A stretch of DNA of 64,000 nt from Pseudomonadota bacterium. Lineage in GTDB: Bacteria > Pseudomonadota > Alphaproteobacteria > Rhodobacterales > Rhodobacteraceae. Each line of letters starts with the position of its first letter. The stretch's first letter is position 1. This document shows positions 24,655 to 33,806 of this stretch, in pieces. A program made the translations under genes and the position numbers. The stretch covers positions 246,271-310,270 of the forward strand of contig JAIUPD010000006.1 of assembly GCA_020161615.1 (NCBI GenBank), given 5' to 3'. Below the pieces are notes generated by a model. It ran no database searches, was not told where the DNA came from, and worked only from the letters and a program-made list of their open reading frames with translations.

Positions 24655-25635
24655 ATGACGTTGATGCAAGGGTCCGCTGTGCGCTCGTTCGTCGTTGCGC
24701 GCATAGCCTCGGGCCTCGTGTCGATCCTCTTCATTTCGTTCCTGGTCTTCCTTGGAACGGCGCTTTTGCCCGGCGACGCGGCGACCGCGATGCTGGGACA
24801 AGAGGCGACACCCGAACTTGTCGAAAGCCTGCGCCAGGCGCTGGGATTGGATCAGCCCCTGCTGATCCGCTATCTCAACTGGCTGTGGGACGCGCTGCAC
24901 GGGGATTTCGGCGTCTCGCTGTCAAATGGGCAGCCCGCCATGGCCATGCTGCTGCCCCGGCTGGAAAATTCGCTGATCCTGGCCTTTTCCGCAGCGGTGA
25001 TCGTGCTGCCGCTGGCCATCTCGATCGGCCTCGTTGCCGCGATCAAGAAAGGCAGGCCCTTCGACACGATGTCGGGCCTCGTCTCTGCGCTGTTCCTGTC
25101 GATGCCGTCCTTCATGATCGGCTATGTGCTGATTTATGTCTTCGCGGTCGAGTTCCGGCTGTTCCCGGCCGTGTCCAGCGTGCGCGCCTCCACCTCGCTG
25201 ACCGGATGGGCCTGGGCGCTGACCCTGCCGGTCCTGACGCTGGTGCTGGTCGCGCAATCCCATGTGCTGAAGGTCACCCGCGCCGCGGTGCTGGGCGTGA
25301 TGGGATCCGATTACATCCTGATGGCCGAGACGAAGGGCATCCCCCGCATCCGCATCATCCTGCTGCATGCCCTGCCCAATGCGCTGTCGTCGATCGTGTC
25401 GATCTGCATGATCACCATGGCGCATCTGATCGTCGATGTCGTCGTGATCGAGGCGGTCTTCAGCTATCCGGGCATGGGCAAGCTGATGGTCGATGCCGTG
25501 GCCTATCGCGACATCCCCGTCGTTCAGGCCTGCGGCGTGCTGTTCTCGGCGATCTTCGTCGTGCTGAACATGCTGGCGGATCTGCTGGGCGTCCTCGTCA
25601 ATCCACGCCAACGCCTGCCGCGCCGGGGAGTTTGA
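24655..25635 (+). CDS. ABC transporter permease, DppB type
   Basis: A 326-aa inner-membrane permease with about six membrane segments, beginning VARIASGLVSILFISFLVFLG and containing the DppB signature ATPELVESLRQALGLDQPL and the ATPase-coupling EAA-like loop MAETKGIPRIRIILLHALPNA (residues split for length). I choose ATG 24655, behind GAGAGAAGG, over an ATG at 24601 that adds a Pro-rich tail. It pairs with the DppC-type permease starting 3 bp after its stop. Confidence 0.92.
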   Translation: MTLMQGSAVRSFVVARIASGLVSILFISFLVFLGTALLPGDAATAMLGQEATPELVESLRQALGLDQPLLIRYLNWLWDALHGDFGVSLSNGQPAMAMLLPRLENSLILAFSAAVIVLPLAISIGLVAAIKKGRPFDTMSGLVSALFLSMPSFMIGYVLIYVFAVEFRLFPAVSSVRASTSLTGWAWALTLPVLTLVLVAQSHVLKVTRAAVLGVMGSDYILMAETKGIPRIRIILLHALPNALSSIVSICMITMAHLIVDVVVIEAVFSYPGMGKLMVDAVAYRDIPVVQACGVLFSAIFVVLNMLADLLGVLVNPRQRLPRRGV

Positions 25636-25638
25636 ACC

Positions 25639-26445
25639 ATGCTGAGCAGAATTGCGGTTATCGGGTCCCTGTGCCTGTTGTCGGCGATGGTGCTGGCGGC
25701 CCTCCTCGCCCCCGTCCTGGCGCCCGTCCTGCCCAACGAGATGGTCTATCCGGCCTATGCCGCGCCGGGCCCGGGCGGGGTACTGGGGGCTGACGGCCTG
25801 GGCCGGGACATGCTGTCGCGCGTCCTTTACGGCCTGCGCTACACGCTGGTGATCACCTTCGCCGCGACCACGCTGGCCGGCGCGATCGGCGTGTCGCTCG
25901 CCATCGCCTCGGGCCTGCTGAGGGGATGGTTCGACATTCTGGTGGGCCGGGCCTTCGACATCCTGATGTCGATCCCGCATATCATCCTGGCGCTGATCGT
26001 ACTTGCCATTCTGGGTGTGTCGATGACGACGCTGGTCCTCACCATGGCCGTGCTGCAATCGAGCACCTATTACCGCGTGACGCGCCCCATCGCCGGGGAT
26101 CTGTCGGCCATGGATTATGTCGAGGTCGCCCGCCTGCGGGGGGAGCGGCTGGGCTGGAACCTGTTCCGCGAGATCTTTCCCAATATGGTGCCATCCCTGC
26201 TGGCGCAATACGGGCTGGGCCTGTCGTCGGCGACGCTGTTCATAAGCTCGCTCAGCTTCCTGGGGATCGGCATCCAACCCCCGGCCGCCGATCTGGGTGG
26301 GCTGGTGCGGGAAAACGCGCTGGCGCTGTCCGCCGGCCGCTTCACCCCGCTGGTTCCCGCCGCCTGCATCGCCCTCTTCTGCCTGGCCGTGAACGGCATC
26401 GCCGATTGGCTGGTCGGCCACTTCTCAGAAAGGCCGGAATCGTGA
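25639..26445 (+). CDS. ABC transporter permease, DppC type
   Basis: A 268-aa permease, second half of the Dpp-type channel. Typical features are the first membrane helix (LCLLSAMVLAALLAPVLAPV), the periplasmic segment GVLGADGLGRDMLSRVLYG and the coupling loop DYVEVARLRGERLGWNLF. It ends in TGA that overlaps the ATG of the ATPase gene by one base. Shorter than many DppC proteins (about 300 aa) at the N terminus, but with all motifs. Confidence 0.92.
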   Translation: MLSRIAVIGSLCLLSAMVLAALLAPVLAPVLPNEMVYPAYAAPGPGGVLGADGLGRDMLSRVLYGLRYTLVITFAATTLAGAIGVSLAIASGLLRGWFDILVGRAFDILMSIPHIILALIVLAILGVSMTTLVLTMAVLQSSTYYRVTRPIAGDLSAMDYVEVARLRGERLGWNLFREIFPNMVPSLLAQYGLGLSSATLFISSLSFLGIGIQPPAADLGGLVRENALALSAGRFTPLVPAACIALFCLAVNGIADWLVGHFSERPES

Positions 26446-28031
26446 TGACGACAAATCCCATCCTTCGGATCGAGGCCCTGCGTGTCGAAGCCCGCAACGC
26501 AGTGCTGCTCGATGACGTGTCGATCACCCTCGGAAAAGGCGAGGTTCTGGGGATCATCGGTGAATCGGGCGCGGGCAAGAGCACGCTGGCGCTGTCCTCG
26601 ATGCTGCTGATGCGGCCGGGTTGCCGGGTGACGGCGGGCAGTGTCGAGCTTTGCGGCCAGCCGCTGATCGGCCTGCCCCAGGTCGAACTGGAACAGATCC
26701 GCCGTACCAGGGTCGCCTATGTCGCCCAAAGCGCCGCCGCCGCCTTCAACCCCTTCTACCGGCTGGAAAGGCAGATCACCGAACTGCCCGCCCTGAGCGG
26801 CCGGCTGGGCCGGTCCGAGCGTCACCGCATGGCCGCCGCGCTCTTTGAGGAATTGCAGCTGCCCGATCCCGAGAGTTTCGGACAGCGCTATCCGCATCAG
26901 GTCTCGGGCGGGCAATTGCAGCGGGCGATGATCGCCATGGCGTTGATCAACAAGCCCGAGCTGATCATCTTCGACGAGCCGACGACCGCCCTCGATGTGA
27001 CCACGCAGATCGAGGTGCTCCAGCTGATCCGCAAGGTCGTGCGCGAGCACGATTGCGCAGCGCTCTATGTCTCGCATGATCTGGCCGTGGTCGCACAGAT
27101 GGCCGACCGGGTGCTGGTGATGCGGCACGGCAAGATGGTCGAGGAGGGCCCCACCCGGCAATTGGTGGACAACCCGCAGACGGAATATGCACGCCAGCTG
27201 GTCAGCAACCGGGGCCATCACGGCTATGCGGAACAAAGGGGCGACGACCGGCCGATCCTCGATATCCGCAACGTGACCGCCGCCTATGGCGCGGTAACGG
27301 CGGTCGACAATGTGTCGCTGGCCATGGCGCCGGGCGAGGTTCTGGCGCTGGTCGGGGAATCGGGCAGCGGCAAGACCTCGCTTGCCCGCTGTGTCGCCGG
27401 ATTGCAGCCGGTGCGCAGCGGGACCATCGCGCTGCAAGGGGCGGCGTTGCCGCCGCTGGTCGAACAGCGCAGCTTCGAACAGCGACGGCTGGTGCAATAT
27501 AACCACCAGTTGCCCGACCTCGCCCTGAACCCGCGCCAGACGCTGCGCCAGATCATCGGCCGGCCGCTGAGCTTTTTTCACAAACTCTCGGGCACCCAGC
27601 GCGAGAAGCGCCTGGCCGAGTTGATGGCGGCCATCGAACTGCCGGTCAGCTATCTGGACCGCTATCCCTCGGCCCTGTCCGGCGGGCAGAAGCAGCGGGT
27701 CTGCATCGCCCGGTCGCTGGCCGCCGAACCCAAGGTTCTGATCTGCGACGAGATCACCTCGGCCTTGGATCCGCTGGTCGAGGAATCGATCGTCCTGCTA
27801 CTCGGCCGTCTGATCCGGGACGAGAATCTGGCGATCCTGTTCATCACCCACAACCTGGGGCTGGCCGCGCGCTTTTCGCATAACGTGGCGGTCATGCAGC
27901 ACGGCAGGCTGGCCGAGTTCGGCCCGACCGCCCAGGTCTTCGAAACGCCGCAATCGGCCTATGCCCGCACGTTGATGGAGGCCGTTCCTCAACTGGACGA
28001 GGGTTGGCTCGAGTCCCGGCGCAGGGCCTGA
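26445..28031 (+). CDS. Fused double ABC ATPase of a peptide-type importer (DppD-DppF fusion)
   Basis: A 528-aa protein with two full ATPase cassettes in one chain. Cassette 1 has Walker A GESGAGKST, signature VSGGQLQR and Walker B LIIFDEPTTALD; cassette 2 has GESGSGKTS, LSGGQKQR and VLICDEITSALD. Cassette 2 has isoleucine where DEP is usual, which is a mild deviation. Such fusions are known for dipeptide, glutathione and opine importers. The ATG (26445) overlaps the permease stop, and a GTG three bases earlier is a weaker alternative. It supplies energy for the importer and ends the operon. Confidence 0.92.
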   Translation: MTTNPILRIEALRVEARNAVLLDDVSITLGKGEVLGIIGESGAGKSTLALSSMLLMRPGCRVTAGSVELCGQPLIGLPQVELEQIRRTRVAYVAQSAAAAFNPFYRLERQITELPALSGRLGRSERHRMAAALFEELQLPDPESFGQRYPHQVSGGQLQRAMIAMALINKPELIIFDEPTTALDVTTQIEVLQLIRKVVREHDCAALYVSHDLAVVAQMADRVLVMRHGKMVEEGPTRQLVDNPQTEYARQLVSNRGHHGYAEQRGDDRPILDIRNVTAAYGAVTAVDNVSLAMAPGEVLALVGESGSGKTSLARCVAGLQPVRSGTIALQGAALPPLVEQRSFEQRRLVQYNHQLPDLALNPRQTLRQIIGRPLSFFHKLSGTQREKRLAELMAAIELPVSYLDRYPSALSGGQKQRVCIARSLAAEPKVLICDEITSALDPLVEESIVLLLGRLIRDENLAILFITHNLGLAARFSHNVAVMQHGRLAEFGPTAQVFETPQSAYARTLMEAVPQLDEGWLESRRRA

Positions 28032-28037
28032 CGAGGG

Positions 28038-28619
28038 CTAGCCGAGCAGGTGGTCGATATCGTCACCCTGACCGACCCGCCGCCGGATCGTGGCGATCAG
28101 CCGGAACAGCGTGTCGCGGTCTTCCGCGGACAGATCGCTCATCAGCCAGTCGTTGCGGCGGCGCGTGACCGGCGCGATCTGGCGATAGACCTCCCAACCG
28201 GCTTCGGTGGCGCTGGCAGGACCGAAATAGCGCCGCTCGCTGCCGCCGGGCCAGGCGATCAGCCCCTTGGCCCCCAGCGCCCGCATGCCCCGGCTGGCCT
28301 GCGGGCGGCTGACGTTGCACAATTCGGCAAGCTCGCTACCGGTCTTGGGGCCACGGGTACACAGCGTCAGCAGGCACCGCCATTCCAGCAGGTTCAGCCC
28401 GGCAAGCCGGTCGAGGATATTGGCAGTCTGATGCTCGATCGCTGCGTTGAGCCAGGAAATCCGAACCGAGAGCATGTCGGTCATGATCACCCTGCCGTCG
28501 GATGACGGCTGCGGCGGGCGCAATTCGTCGTCGCTCAGGCGTCTGACGCCTTCGGGCTTGTCCATCTCGACCACGGGCTTCCTGATCCTGCCCTCACGAG
28601 GTAGCAGCCCGGCGGTCAT
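28038..28619 (-). CDS. MarR family transcriptional regulator
   Basis: A MarR-type winged-helix regulator of about 193 aa. The DNA-binding part is LEWRCLLTLCTRGPKTGSEL then ELCNVSRPQASRGMRALGAK, and the C-terminal helices pack as LSAEDRDTLFRLIATIRRRV. The start is uncertain: ATG 28619 is chosen, but ATG 28565 has AGGAAG 12 bp upstream. It follows the Rieske oxygenase gene on the same strand, so it may be the last gene of the 30865-28038 operon and act at the inverted repeat at 30918. Effector likely an aromatic acid. Confidence 0.82.
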   Translation of the reverse strand: MTAGLLPREGRIRKPVVEMDKPEGVRRLSDDELRPPQPSSDGRVIMTDMLSVRISWLNAAIEHQTANILDRLAGLNLLEWRCLLTLCTRGPKTGSELAELCNVSRPQASRGMRALGAKGLIAWPGGSERRYFGPASATEAGWEVYRQIAPVTRRRNDWLMSDLSAEDRDTLFRLIATIRRRVGQGDDIDHLLG

Positions 28620-28687
28620 GTCGCAACGCCCTGCGGCGCCCTGACCGCGACCGGCCAAGGCCGGGAACGGCCCGGGGCCCGCCAGCG

Positions 28688-29881
28688 TCAGCCTGCGGGC
28701 GCCTCCTCGAACCAATTGCCTGCCGGGCTGTCGATCCATTCCTCGCCCGCCGTGAAGGCCACGCCGACCGGATCCCGGCCGTCCTGCACCGCCTTGACCT
28801 GACGCAGCATGAAGCGACGCAGCATGACGATCCCCTGATCGGTGGTGCCCAGATGCTCGTGATTGTGCCAGGTGATGTCACCCTGACCTTTCTGCGCCTC
28901 GTAATCGCCGGGGAAGATGCGGTGTTCCTCGTCGCTCAGCTCTTCCCAGAGCTTGCCATCCTGACGCGACCGCACATTGGCCAGCTCGCCCTCGGCGGTG
29001 ACGCGGCCGATTGTGTAGATCTGGAAATGCGTGTCGTCGATCGGCAGCACGAAGCCGATGGATTGACAACGCCCCGCCGTCAGCTTGGGCGAGGGAACGA
29101 TCCGCAGGGTCGGAATCTGTACCTCGGTGATCCGGCGCAGCCGCTTGCCGCCCTCGAGCGCCCGGTACGAGGTCGTGCGCACGCCCAAGGCCTCGTTGGT
29201 GAAGTCGCAGACCGGCATGGTCGCCATCTCGGCCACGAATTGCGTGCCCGAGAAGGTCGAATGCAGCACCACCACATGAAACGGGTCCATGACGTTTTCC
29301 CAGTGCTGGAACCAGTTGAAATCGACAATCCTGGGACCGCCGCCGCCAATGGACCTATCGTTGACTTCAAGGAATTCGCCCGCGTCCAGGTCTTCCAGCA
29401 GCCGGAAGCGCGGCAGAAGGGGCCGCTTCGCCGCCGGTCCCATATAGACCCAGATCAGCCCGTAGCGCTCTTCTGCCGGATACCAGGGCTGACGCACTTT
29501 CTCGCGCGACCCTTCGCCCAGCCGGGGCTCGCAGGGTTGTTCGAGGCAATTGCCCTGCGCGTCGAAGAGCCACCCGTGATAGCAACAGCGGATGCCCCGT
29601 TCCTCGACCTTGCCATAATAGAGCGAGGTCCCGCGATGGGCGCAGCGCGGGTGCACGATGCCCACCTTGCCCGACCCGTCGCGGAACAGGATCAGATCCT
29701 CGCCCAGGGCGCGGATCTGCCGGGGGGTTGCCGTCGCGTCCGCGGCCACGCCGACCGGATGCCAGTAGCGGCGCAGCAATTCCCCCATCGGCGTACCCTT
29801 TGCCACCGCTGTCAGGCTGGGGTTCGGCGCGCCGGGCCCCAGGTCATAGGCCGTTTCGGCACCGGGCATGGATCCTTCCAT
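28688..29881 (-). CDS. Rieske non-heme iron oxygenase, alpha (terminal) subunit
   Basis: A 397-aa ring-hydroxylating or demethylating oxygenase, closest in style to phthalate 4,5-dioxygenase and chlorobenzoate dioxygenase (start MGELLRRYWHPVGV). The Rieske cluster is CAHRGTSLYYG and CCYHGWLFD; the mononuclear iron site is NVMDPFHVVVLHSTF (Asp-His-His) at about residue 200, preceded by DFNWFQHWE. Both metal centres are intact. A reductase gene lies 48 bp upstream on the same strand, making a two-component system. Substrate undetermined; ring dihydroxylation or O-demethylation of a benzoate would fit the window. Confidence 0.92.
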   Translation of the reverse strand: MEGSMPGAETAYDLGPGAPNPSLTAVAKGTPMGELLRRYWHPVGVAADATATPRQIRALGEDLILFRDGSGKVGIVHPRCAHRGTSLYYGKVEERGIRCCYHGWLFDAQGNCLEQPCEPRLGEGSREKVRQPWYPAEERYGLIWVYMGPAAKRPLLPRFRLLEDLDAGEFLEVNDRSIGGGGPRIVDFNWFQHWENVMDPFHVVVLHSTFSGTQFVAEMATMPVCDFTNEALGVRTTSYRALEGGKRLRRITEVQIPTLRIVPSPKLTAGRCQSIGFVLPIDDTHFQIYTIGRVTAEGELANVRSRQDGKLWEELSDEEHRIFPGDYEAQKGQGDITWHNHEHLGTTDQGIVMLRRFMLRQVKAVQDGRDPVGVAFTAGEEWIDSPAGNWFEEAPAG

Positions 29882-29929
29882 GAATAGTCCTCCGCTTGTT
29901 GTATCACGATGCCCGGGGCAGCCCCGGCG

Positions 29930-30865
29930 CTACAGGTCCAGAACCAGATGCGGCGTCTTCGCGCGTGAGCAGCAGATCAGCATCCGCCCTTCGCCGCGCT
30001 CCTCGCTGGTCAGGATGAGGTCGCGGTGATCCGGCTCTCCGTCCAACACCTGACATTCGCAGGTGCCGCAGACCCCGACCCGGCAGGAATGCGCAGCGTC
30101 GACGCCAGCGGCGAGCAGGGCATCGAGGATCGTCTCCTGCGGGCCCACCACGATGGTGCGTCCCGACCGCGCCAGATCGACCGCGACCTCGCCCTCGCCC
30201 GCCGTGGGCCTGGGCTGCTCAAAACGCTCAAGATGCACATGCCCCGGGTCCCGATCCGCCGTCGCCGCCAGGAAGGCGTCCAGCATGGGGCCGGGGCCGC
30301 AGCAATAGAGGTGGGTGTCGGGCGAAACCCCGGCCAGCAGCGCGGGAAGATCCGGGACCCCGTCCTCGTCATCCGCGCGCACGCGGGCGCCCAGTTGCGA
30401 GAGCCGACCGGCAAAGGGCAGCGCCTTGCGCGAGCGGACACAGGCGATCATCGACCAAGGGCGCGTGCCCTGCGACAGGGTTTCGGCCATGGCCAGCAGG
30501 GGCGTCATCCCGATACCGCCCGCGATCAGCAGCACCGGCCCGTCGCCGGGGTCCAGAGCAAAGGCGTTGCGCGGGGCCGAGATCCGCAGAACGTCACCGG
30601 GCCGCAGGGTTTCATGAACTGCCGCCGAGCCGCCGCGGCTGCGCGGTTCGCGCAGGATGCCCAGGACATAGGCATCACTCGAACTACCCGCGGTCAGCGA
30701 ATACTGGCGGACCATGCCGCCCGGCAGATGCAGATCCACATGCGCGCCGGGCTCGGGTCGCGGCAGGCGACCGGCGAGGGGGCTGAGGGTCAGGCTCAGA
30801 ACGCCGGGGCATTCCCAGCGCATGAGGGTCAGTCGGGTGTCGATGGTGCCGCTCTTCTTGCTCAT
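29930..30865 (-). CDS. Phthalate-dioxygenase-type reductase (FMN/2Fe-2S, VanB-like)
   Basis: A 311-aa electron-transfer protein for the oxygenase downstream. Domain order is flavin (RQYSLTAG, residues 53-60), nicotinamide (LLIAGGIGMTPLLAM, about 110-125) and a C-terminal plant-type [2Fe-2S] domain (CRVGVCGTCECQV with a fourth Cys in LICCSRA). This order is that of phthalate dioxygenase reductase and vanillate demethylase VanB. Transcription probably starts from the promoter at 30915-30943. It passes electrons from NAD(P)H to the Rieske protein. Confidence 0.92.
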   Translation of the reverse strand: MSKKSGTIDTRLTLMRWECPGVLSLTLSPLAGRLPRPEPGAHVDLHLPGGMVRQYSLTAGSSSDAYVLGILREPRSRGGSAAVHETLRPGDVLRISAPRNAFALDPGDGPVLLIAGGIGMTPLLAMAETLSQGTRPWSMIACVRSRKALPFAGRLSQLGARVRADDEDGVPDLPALLAGVSPDTHLYCCGPGPMLDAFLAATADRDPGHVHLERFEQPRPTAGEGEVAVDLARSGRTIVVGPQETILDALLAAGVDAAHSCRVGVCGTCECQVLDGEPDHRDLILTSEERGEGRMLICCSRAKTPHLVLDL

Positions 30866-31456
30866 CGCGCCCTGCCCCCTGTGTCAAAGGCGCCCCAAGC
30901 CCCTTTCGCCGGCTTTTATTGCGTATGCAATTTGTTATTTCAAGTGCAATTTGATGCCCGGCAGCGCGTAATCCCCAGATGCGCAGCGCGTCCACCGCGG
31001 TCCCGCAACCCCCGCCCTTTGATCTGAAGGACGTTCATGACAGGCGGGGGAACGCTGGCAAGCGGCCCTTAAGGAGGCGCCGCAACAGGTCCGAGGGGTC
31101 AGGGTGTCGCGGGAAAGGAACCGGCCGTCAGCAACGGATTTGGGCAACCCGGCCTTCCGGAGGAGATAATTTGCCCGACCCGTGCACGGCCGGTGCGGCC
31201 GGGCCTGATGCGGCTGTCGCTTTTGAATATTGCCACATTCTGGACACAACCTTAAGGATTATTCACTCTTGTCCCCGGTGGCCACGGTCGCTAGCTTCCG
31301 CCGCGTATTGAAGCGGCGCCAGGGTGGCGTGGGGGCTGCCGCGCACAACCGTCCCGTCCCTCCGAAGACCCGCATCATGATGATCGTTTCCCATGCTCCG
31401 TGCCCGATCGTGACCCCCATTCCTTGCCGGTTCCCGTCTCGTCTCCCTGACCCCGC
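30866..31456. other. 591-bp divergent intergenic region (reductase / histidine kinase)
   Basis: The left end holds the oxygenase promoter (30915-30943). On the right, TTGCCA-N17-TAAGGA near 31226-31254 is a weak candidate promoter for the kinase gene. Short open frames in between have no recognisable protein features and no good ribosome site. Otherwise I see nothing in it. Confidence 0.5.
30915..30943 (-). promoter_or_regulatory. Promoter of the Rieske oxygenase operon with embedded operator
   Basis: On the minus strand TTGAAA (30943-30938), a 17-bp spacer and AATAAA (30920-30915) form a promoter, with the start codon about 45 bp on. Within the spacer and -10 lies ATTGC-GTAT-GCAAT (30918-30931), a perfect 5-bp dyad, and GCAATTTG is repeated at 30946. 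A repressor bound there would block the polymerase; the MarR protein at 28038 is the likely one. Confidence 0.55.
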
Positions 31457-33766
31457 ATGGCACCAGCGACCGGGGCGATGAACTGTCTCACCGATCTGCA
31501 GCATTCGGCCGCCTCGACCGCAGCGCTTGGCCTGTGGCTGACCTGCGCATTGATCCTGGCGGCCGTCCTGCGCAACAACCGCTTCGCCGGGAAAACGGCC
31601 TTCAGCCTGGCATTCGGCGCGATGCTGTGGTGGCTGTTCGCCGCCTATGTCGAACTGGTCGCCCGGCAGGAATCCTGCAAGCTGCTCTGGTCGCTGGTCG
31701 CCTGGCCTGCCATCACCCTTCTGCCGATCGCCTGGTCGCTGTTCATCTTCGACTACACGATGAACCAGCCGCCGATATGGCGCTGGCAGCGGCTGCTGGC
31801 GCTTGTCGGTCTGCCCGGGATTGTCACGCTGATCGCGCTGACCAATGCGCAGACCCATCTCCTTTATGGCCCCGACAATCAGATGGTCACCGAGGGCGGA
31901 TACACGTTCGTCCGCTACGACCACGGGCCACTCTTCTTCGTGGTCGCCGCCTTTCTCTATGTATTCGTGTCCTCGGCCCTTGGCGTGCTGACCATGGCGA
32001 TGGCGAAGGGCAAGCCGGTCATCCGGCCTTTCCTTTCGGTCCTGGCAATCGTCACGATCGCACCTTTGCTTGCAAACATGGGCTATGTCCTCTTCGGCCT
32101 GACGATCTTCGGGTTCGACCCAACCCCCTTCGCCTTTGCGGTGGCGTTGATCGCGCTGAGCTGGATGGTCTTCAACAACACGATCATGGACACCGCGACG
32201 CTGGGGCGCGAGCTGATGTTTTCCGACACCGGCGACCCGGTTTTCGTCGTGGACACGGCGGGACGCCTGGCCAGCGCCAACCCCGCGGCCCAGGCGCTCT
32301 TTTCCGACGCGCTGCCCTGCCCTGGCGAGAGCCTGTCCCATCTGGGCCAGATCGGACGCCTGCTGGACGAGGTCGTGCGCGCCCGGGCGCCGGTGCCGGT
32401 CGATACCCTGCGTCTGGGCCAAAAGGTCTTCGACACGCGCATCCGGCCCATCGACAGCCCCATTCCCGGCCCGAACGCCCTGCTTGGCTGGACGGTTTCG
32501 CTGATCGACATCACCGACCGCGAGCATGCCGCCGAGGCATTGCGCGAGGCGCTGGCGCGCGCCGAAGAGGCCAATCAGGCCAAGTCGCGCTTCCTGGCGA
32601 ATGTCAGCCACGAAATCCGCACCCCCCTGAACGGGATCCTCGGCATGGCCTCGTTGCTGGGCGAGACCGCGCTCTCGCCCGAGCAGCGCGACTATCTGAA
32701 AGTGATCGACGATTCCGGTCAGGTGCTGTTGTCGACGATCGGCGATGTGCTCGATCTGTCCAAGGTGGAAGCGGGCCAGATGGCGCTGGAAAGCCGCGCC
32801 TTCGCGATCCGCGATACCCTCGGCTCCGCGCAGATGCTGTTCTCTGCCCGAGCCCGGGAAAAGGGTCTGGCGCTGACGGCGACGATCCACCCGGATCTGC
32901 CAAGGCTGATCATGGGCGACGAGCACCGCATCCGCCAGGTGCTGCACAACCTGATCTCGAACGCGATCAAGTTCACCGAGGCGGGTTCGGTCGCGCTTCA
33001 CGCCGCCCCCAGCGAGAATGGCAAATGGCTGCTGCTGCGCGTCACCGATACCGGCCCCGGCGTGCCGACCAAGGCGCGTCAGACCATCTTCCTTCCCTTC
33101 CATCAGGCCGACGCCGGGGATAGCCGCAAGTTCGGCGGCACCGGGCTAGGGCTGGCGATCTCGCGGCACCTTTGCCTGCTCATGGGCGGCTCGCTCGACC
33201 TCGCGCCCGAGTCCGAGACGGGCGAAACCTTCGAGATGCGCCTGCCGCTGGTGCCTGCCGAGGCCGACCCTTCGGACGGCGCGCCCATCTCGGCCGCACC
33301 CTCCCCCACGTCCGCGCCCCCCGCCGCGGCATCGCTGCCGGACGCAGCGCCGCCGGCGGTTACAGCGTCCCATCAGGCGGCTCCTCTGCGGGTTCTGGTG
33401 GTGGACGACAACCAGACCAATCGCCTGATCCTGGAGAAATTCCTCGCCGCGACGCCCTGCCGCGTGCATTCGGTCTCCAGCGGGCGCGAGGCCATCGAGA
33501 TGGTGCGCGCCCACCTCTTCGACGTGATCCTGATGGATATCCAGATGCCCGGCATGGACGGACTCGAAGCCACCCAGGCAATCCGCCGGATCGAGCGCGA
33601 GGGGCACCGCCCGCCCAGCCACATCGTCGCCGTGACAGCCAATGCCATGCCGGAACAATTCCAGCAGTATCTTGAGGCGGATATGGATCAGGTTCTGTCC
33701 AAGCCGGTGTCAAAGGCGCGCCTGCTTGCGCTGATGGACCAGATCGACCGACGTGCCCTGGTGTGA
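31457..33766 (+). CDS. Hybrid sensor histidine kinase with 7TM sensor and receiver domain
   Basis: A 769-aa membrane kinase. The N terminus has seven hydrophobic segments (about residues 18-235) of the 7TM histidine-kinase sensor type, then a PAS-like region (about 250-350), HisKA with the phospho-acceptor His in ANVSHEIRTPLNGILGM (about 385), HATPase with N-box NLISNAIKF and GTGLGLAIS, an Ala/Pro-rich linker, and a receiver domain with phospho-acceptor Asp in ILMDIQMPGMDG (about 693). No HPt domain is attached, so a separate phosphotransfer protein may be needed. An ATG at 31478 is an alternative start. The AraC gene follows at 41 bp. The signal sensed is unknown. Confidence 0.92.
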   Translation: MAPATGAMNCLTDLQHSAASTAALGLWLTCALILAAVLRNNRFAGKTAFSLAFGAMLWWLFAAYVELVARQESCKLLWSLVAWPAITLLPIAWSLFIFDYTMNQPPIWRWQRLLALVGLPGIVTLIALTNAQTHLLYGPDNQMVTEGGYTFVRYDHGPLFFVVAAFLYVFVSSALGVLTMAMAKGKPVIRPFLSVLAIVTIAPLLANMGYVLFGLTIFGFDPTPFAFAVALIALSWMVFNNTIMDTATLGRELMFSDTGDPVFVVDTAGRLASANPAAQALFSDALPCPGESLSHLGQIGRLLDEVVRARAPVPVDTLRLGQKVFDTRIRPIDSPIPGPNALLGWTVSLIDITDREHAAEALREALARAEEANQAKSRFLANVSHEIRTPLNGILGMASLLGETALSPEQRDYLKVIDDSGQVLLSTIGDVLDLSKVEAGQMALESRAFAIRDTLGSAQMLFSARAREKGLALTATIHPDLPRLIMGDEHRIRQVLHNLISNAIKFTEAGSVALHAAPSENGKWLLLRVTDTGPGVPTKARQTIFLPFHQADAGDSRKFGGTGLGLAISRHLCLLMGGSLDLAPESETGETFEMRLPLVPAEADPSDGAPISAAPSPTSAPPAAASLPDAAPPAVTASHQAAPLRVLVVDDNQTNRLILEKFLAATPCRVHSVSSGREAIEMVRAHLFDVILMDIQMPGMDGLEATQAIRRIEREGHRPPSHIVAVTANAMPEQFQQYLEADMDQVLSKPVSKARLLALMDQIDRRALV

Positions 33767-33806
33767 TGCTGGACAGCCGGGCGATTTCCCCCGTAGTCTT
33801 TCAACC

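Noticed and set aside
23041-24900. Minus-strand open frame over the solute-binding protein
   Set aside because: Antisense shadow; repeated Arg/Asp/Gly-rich composition.
30979-31311. A 110-codon + strand open frame between the reductase and the kinase
   Set aside because: No ribosome site, Arg/Pro-rich composition, no family resemblance.
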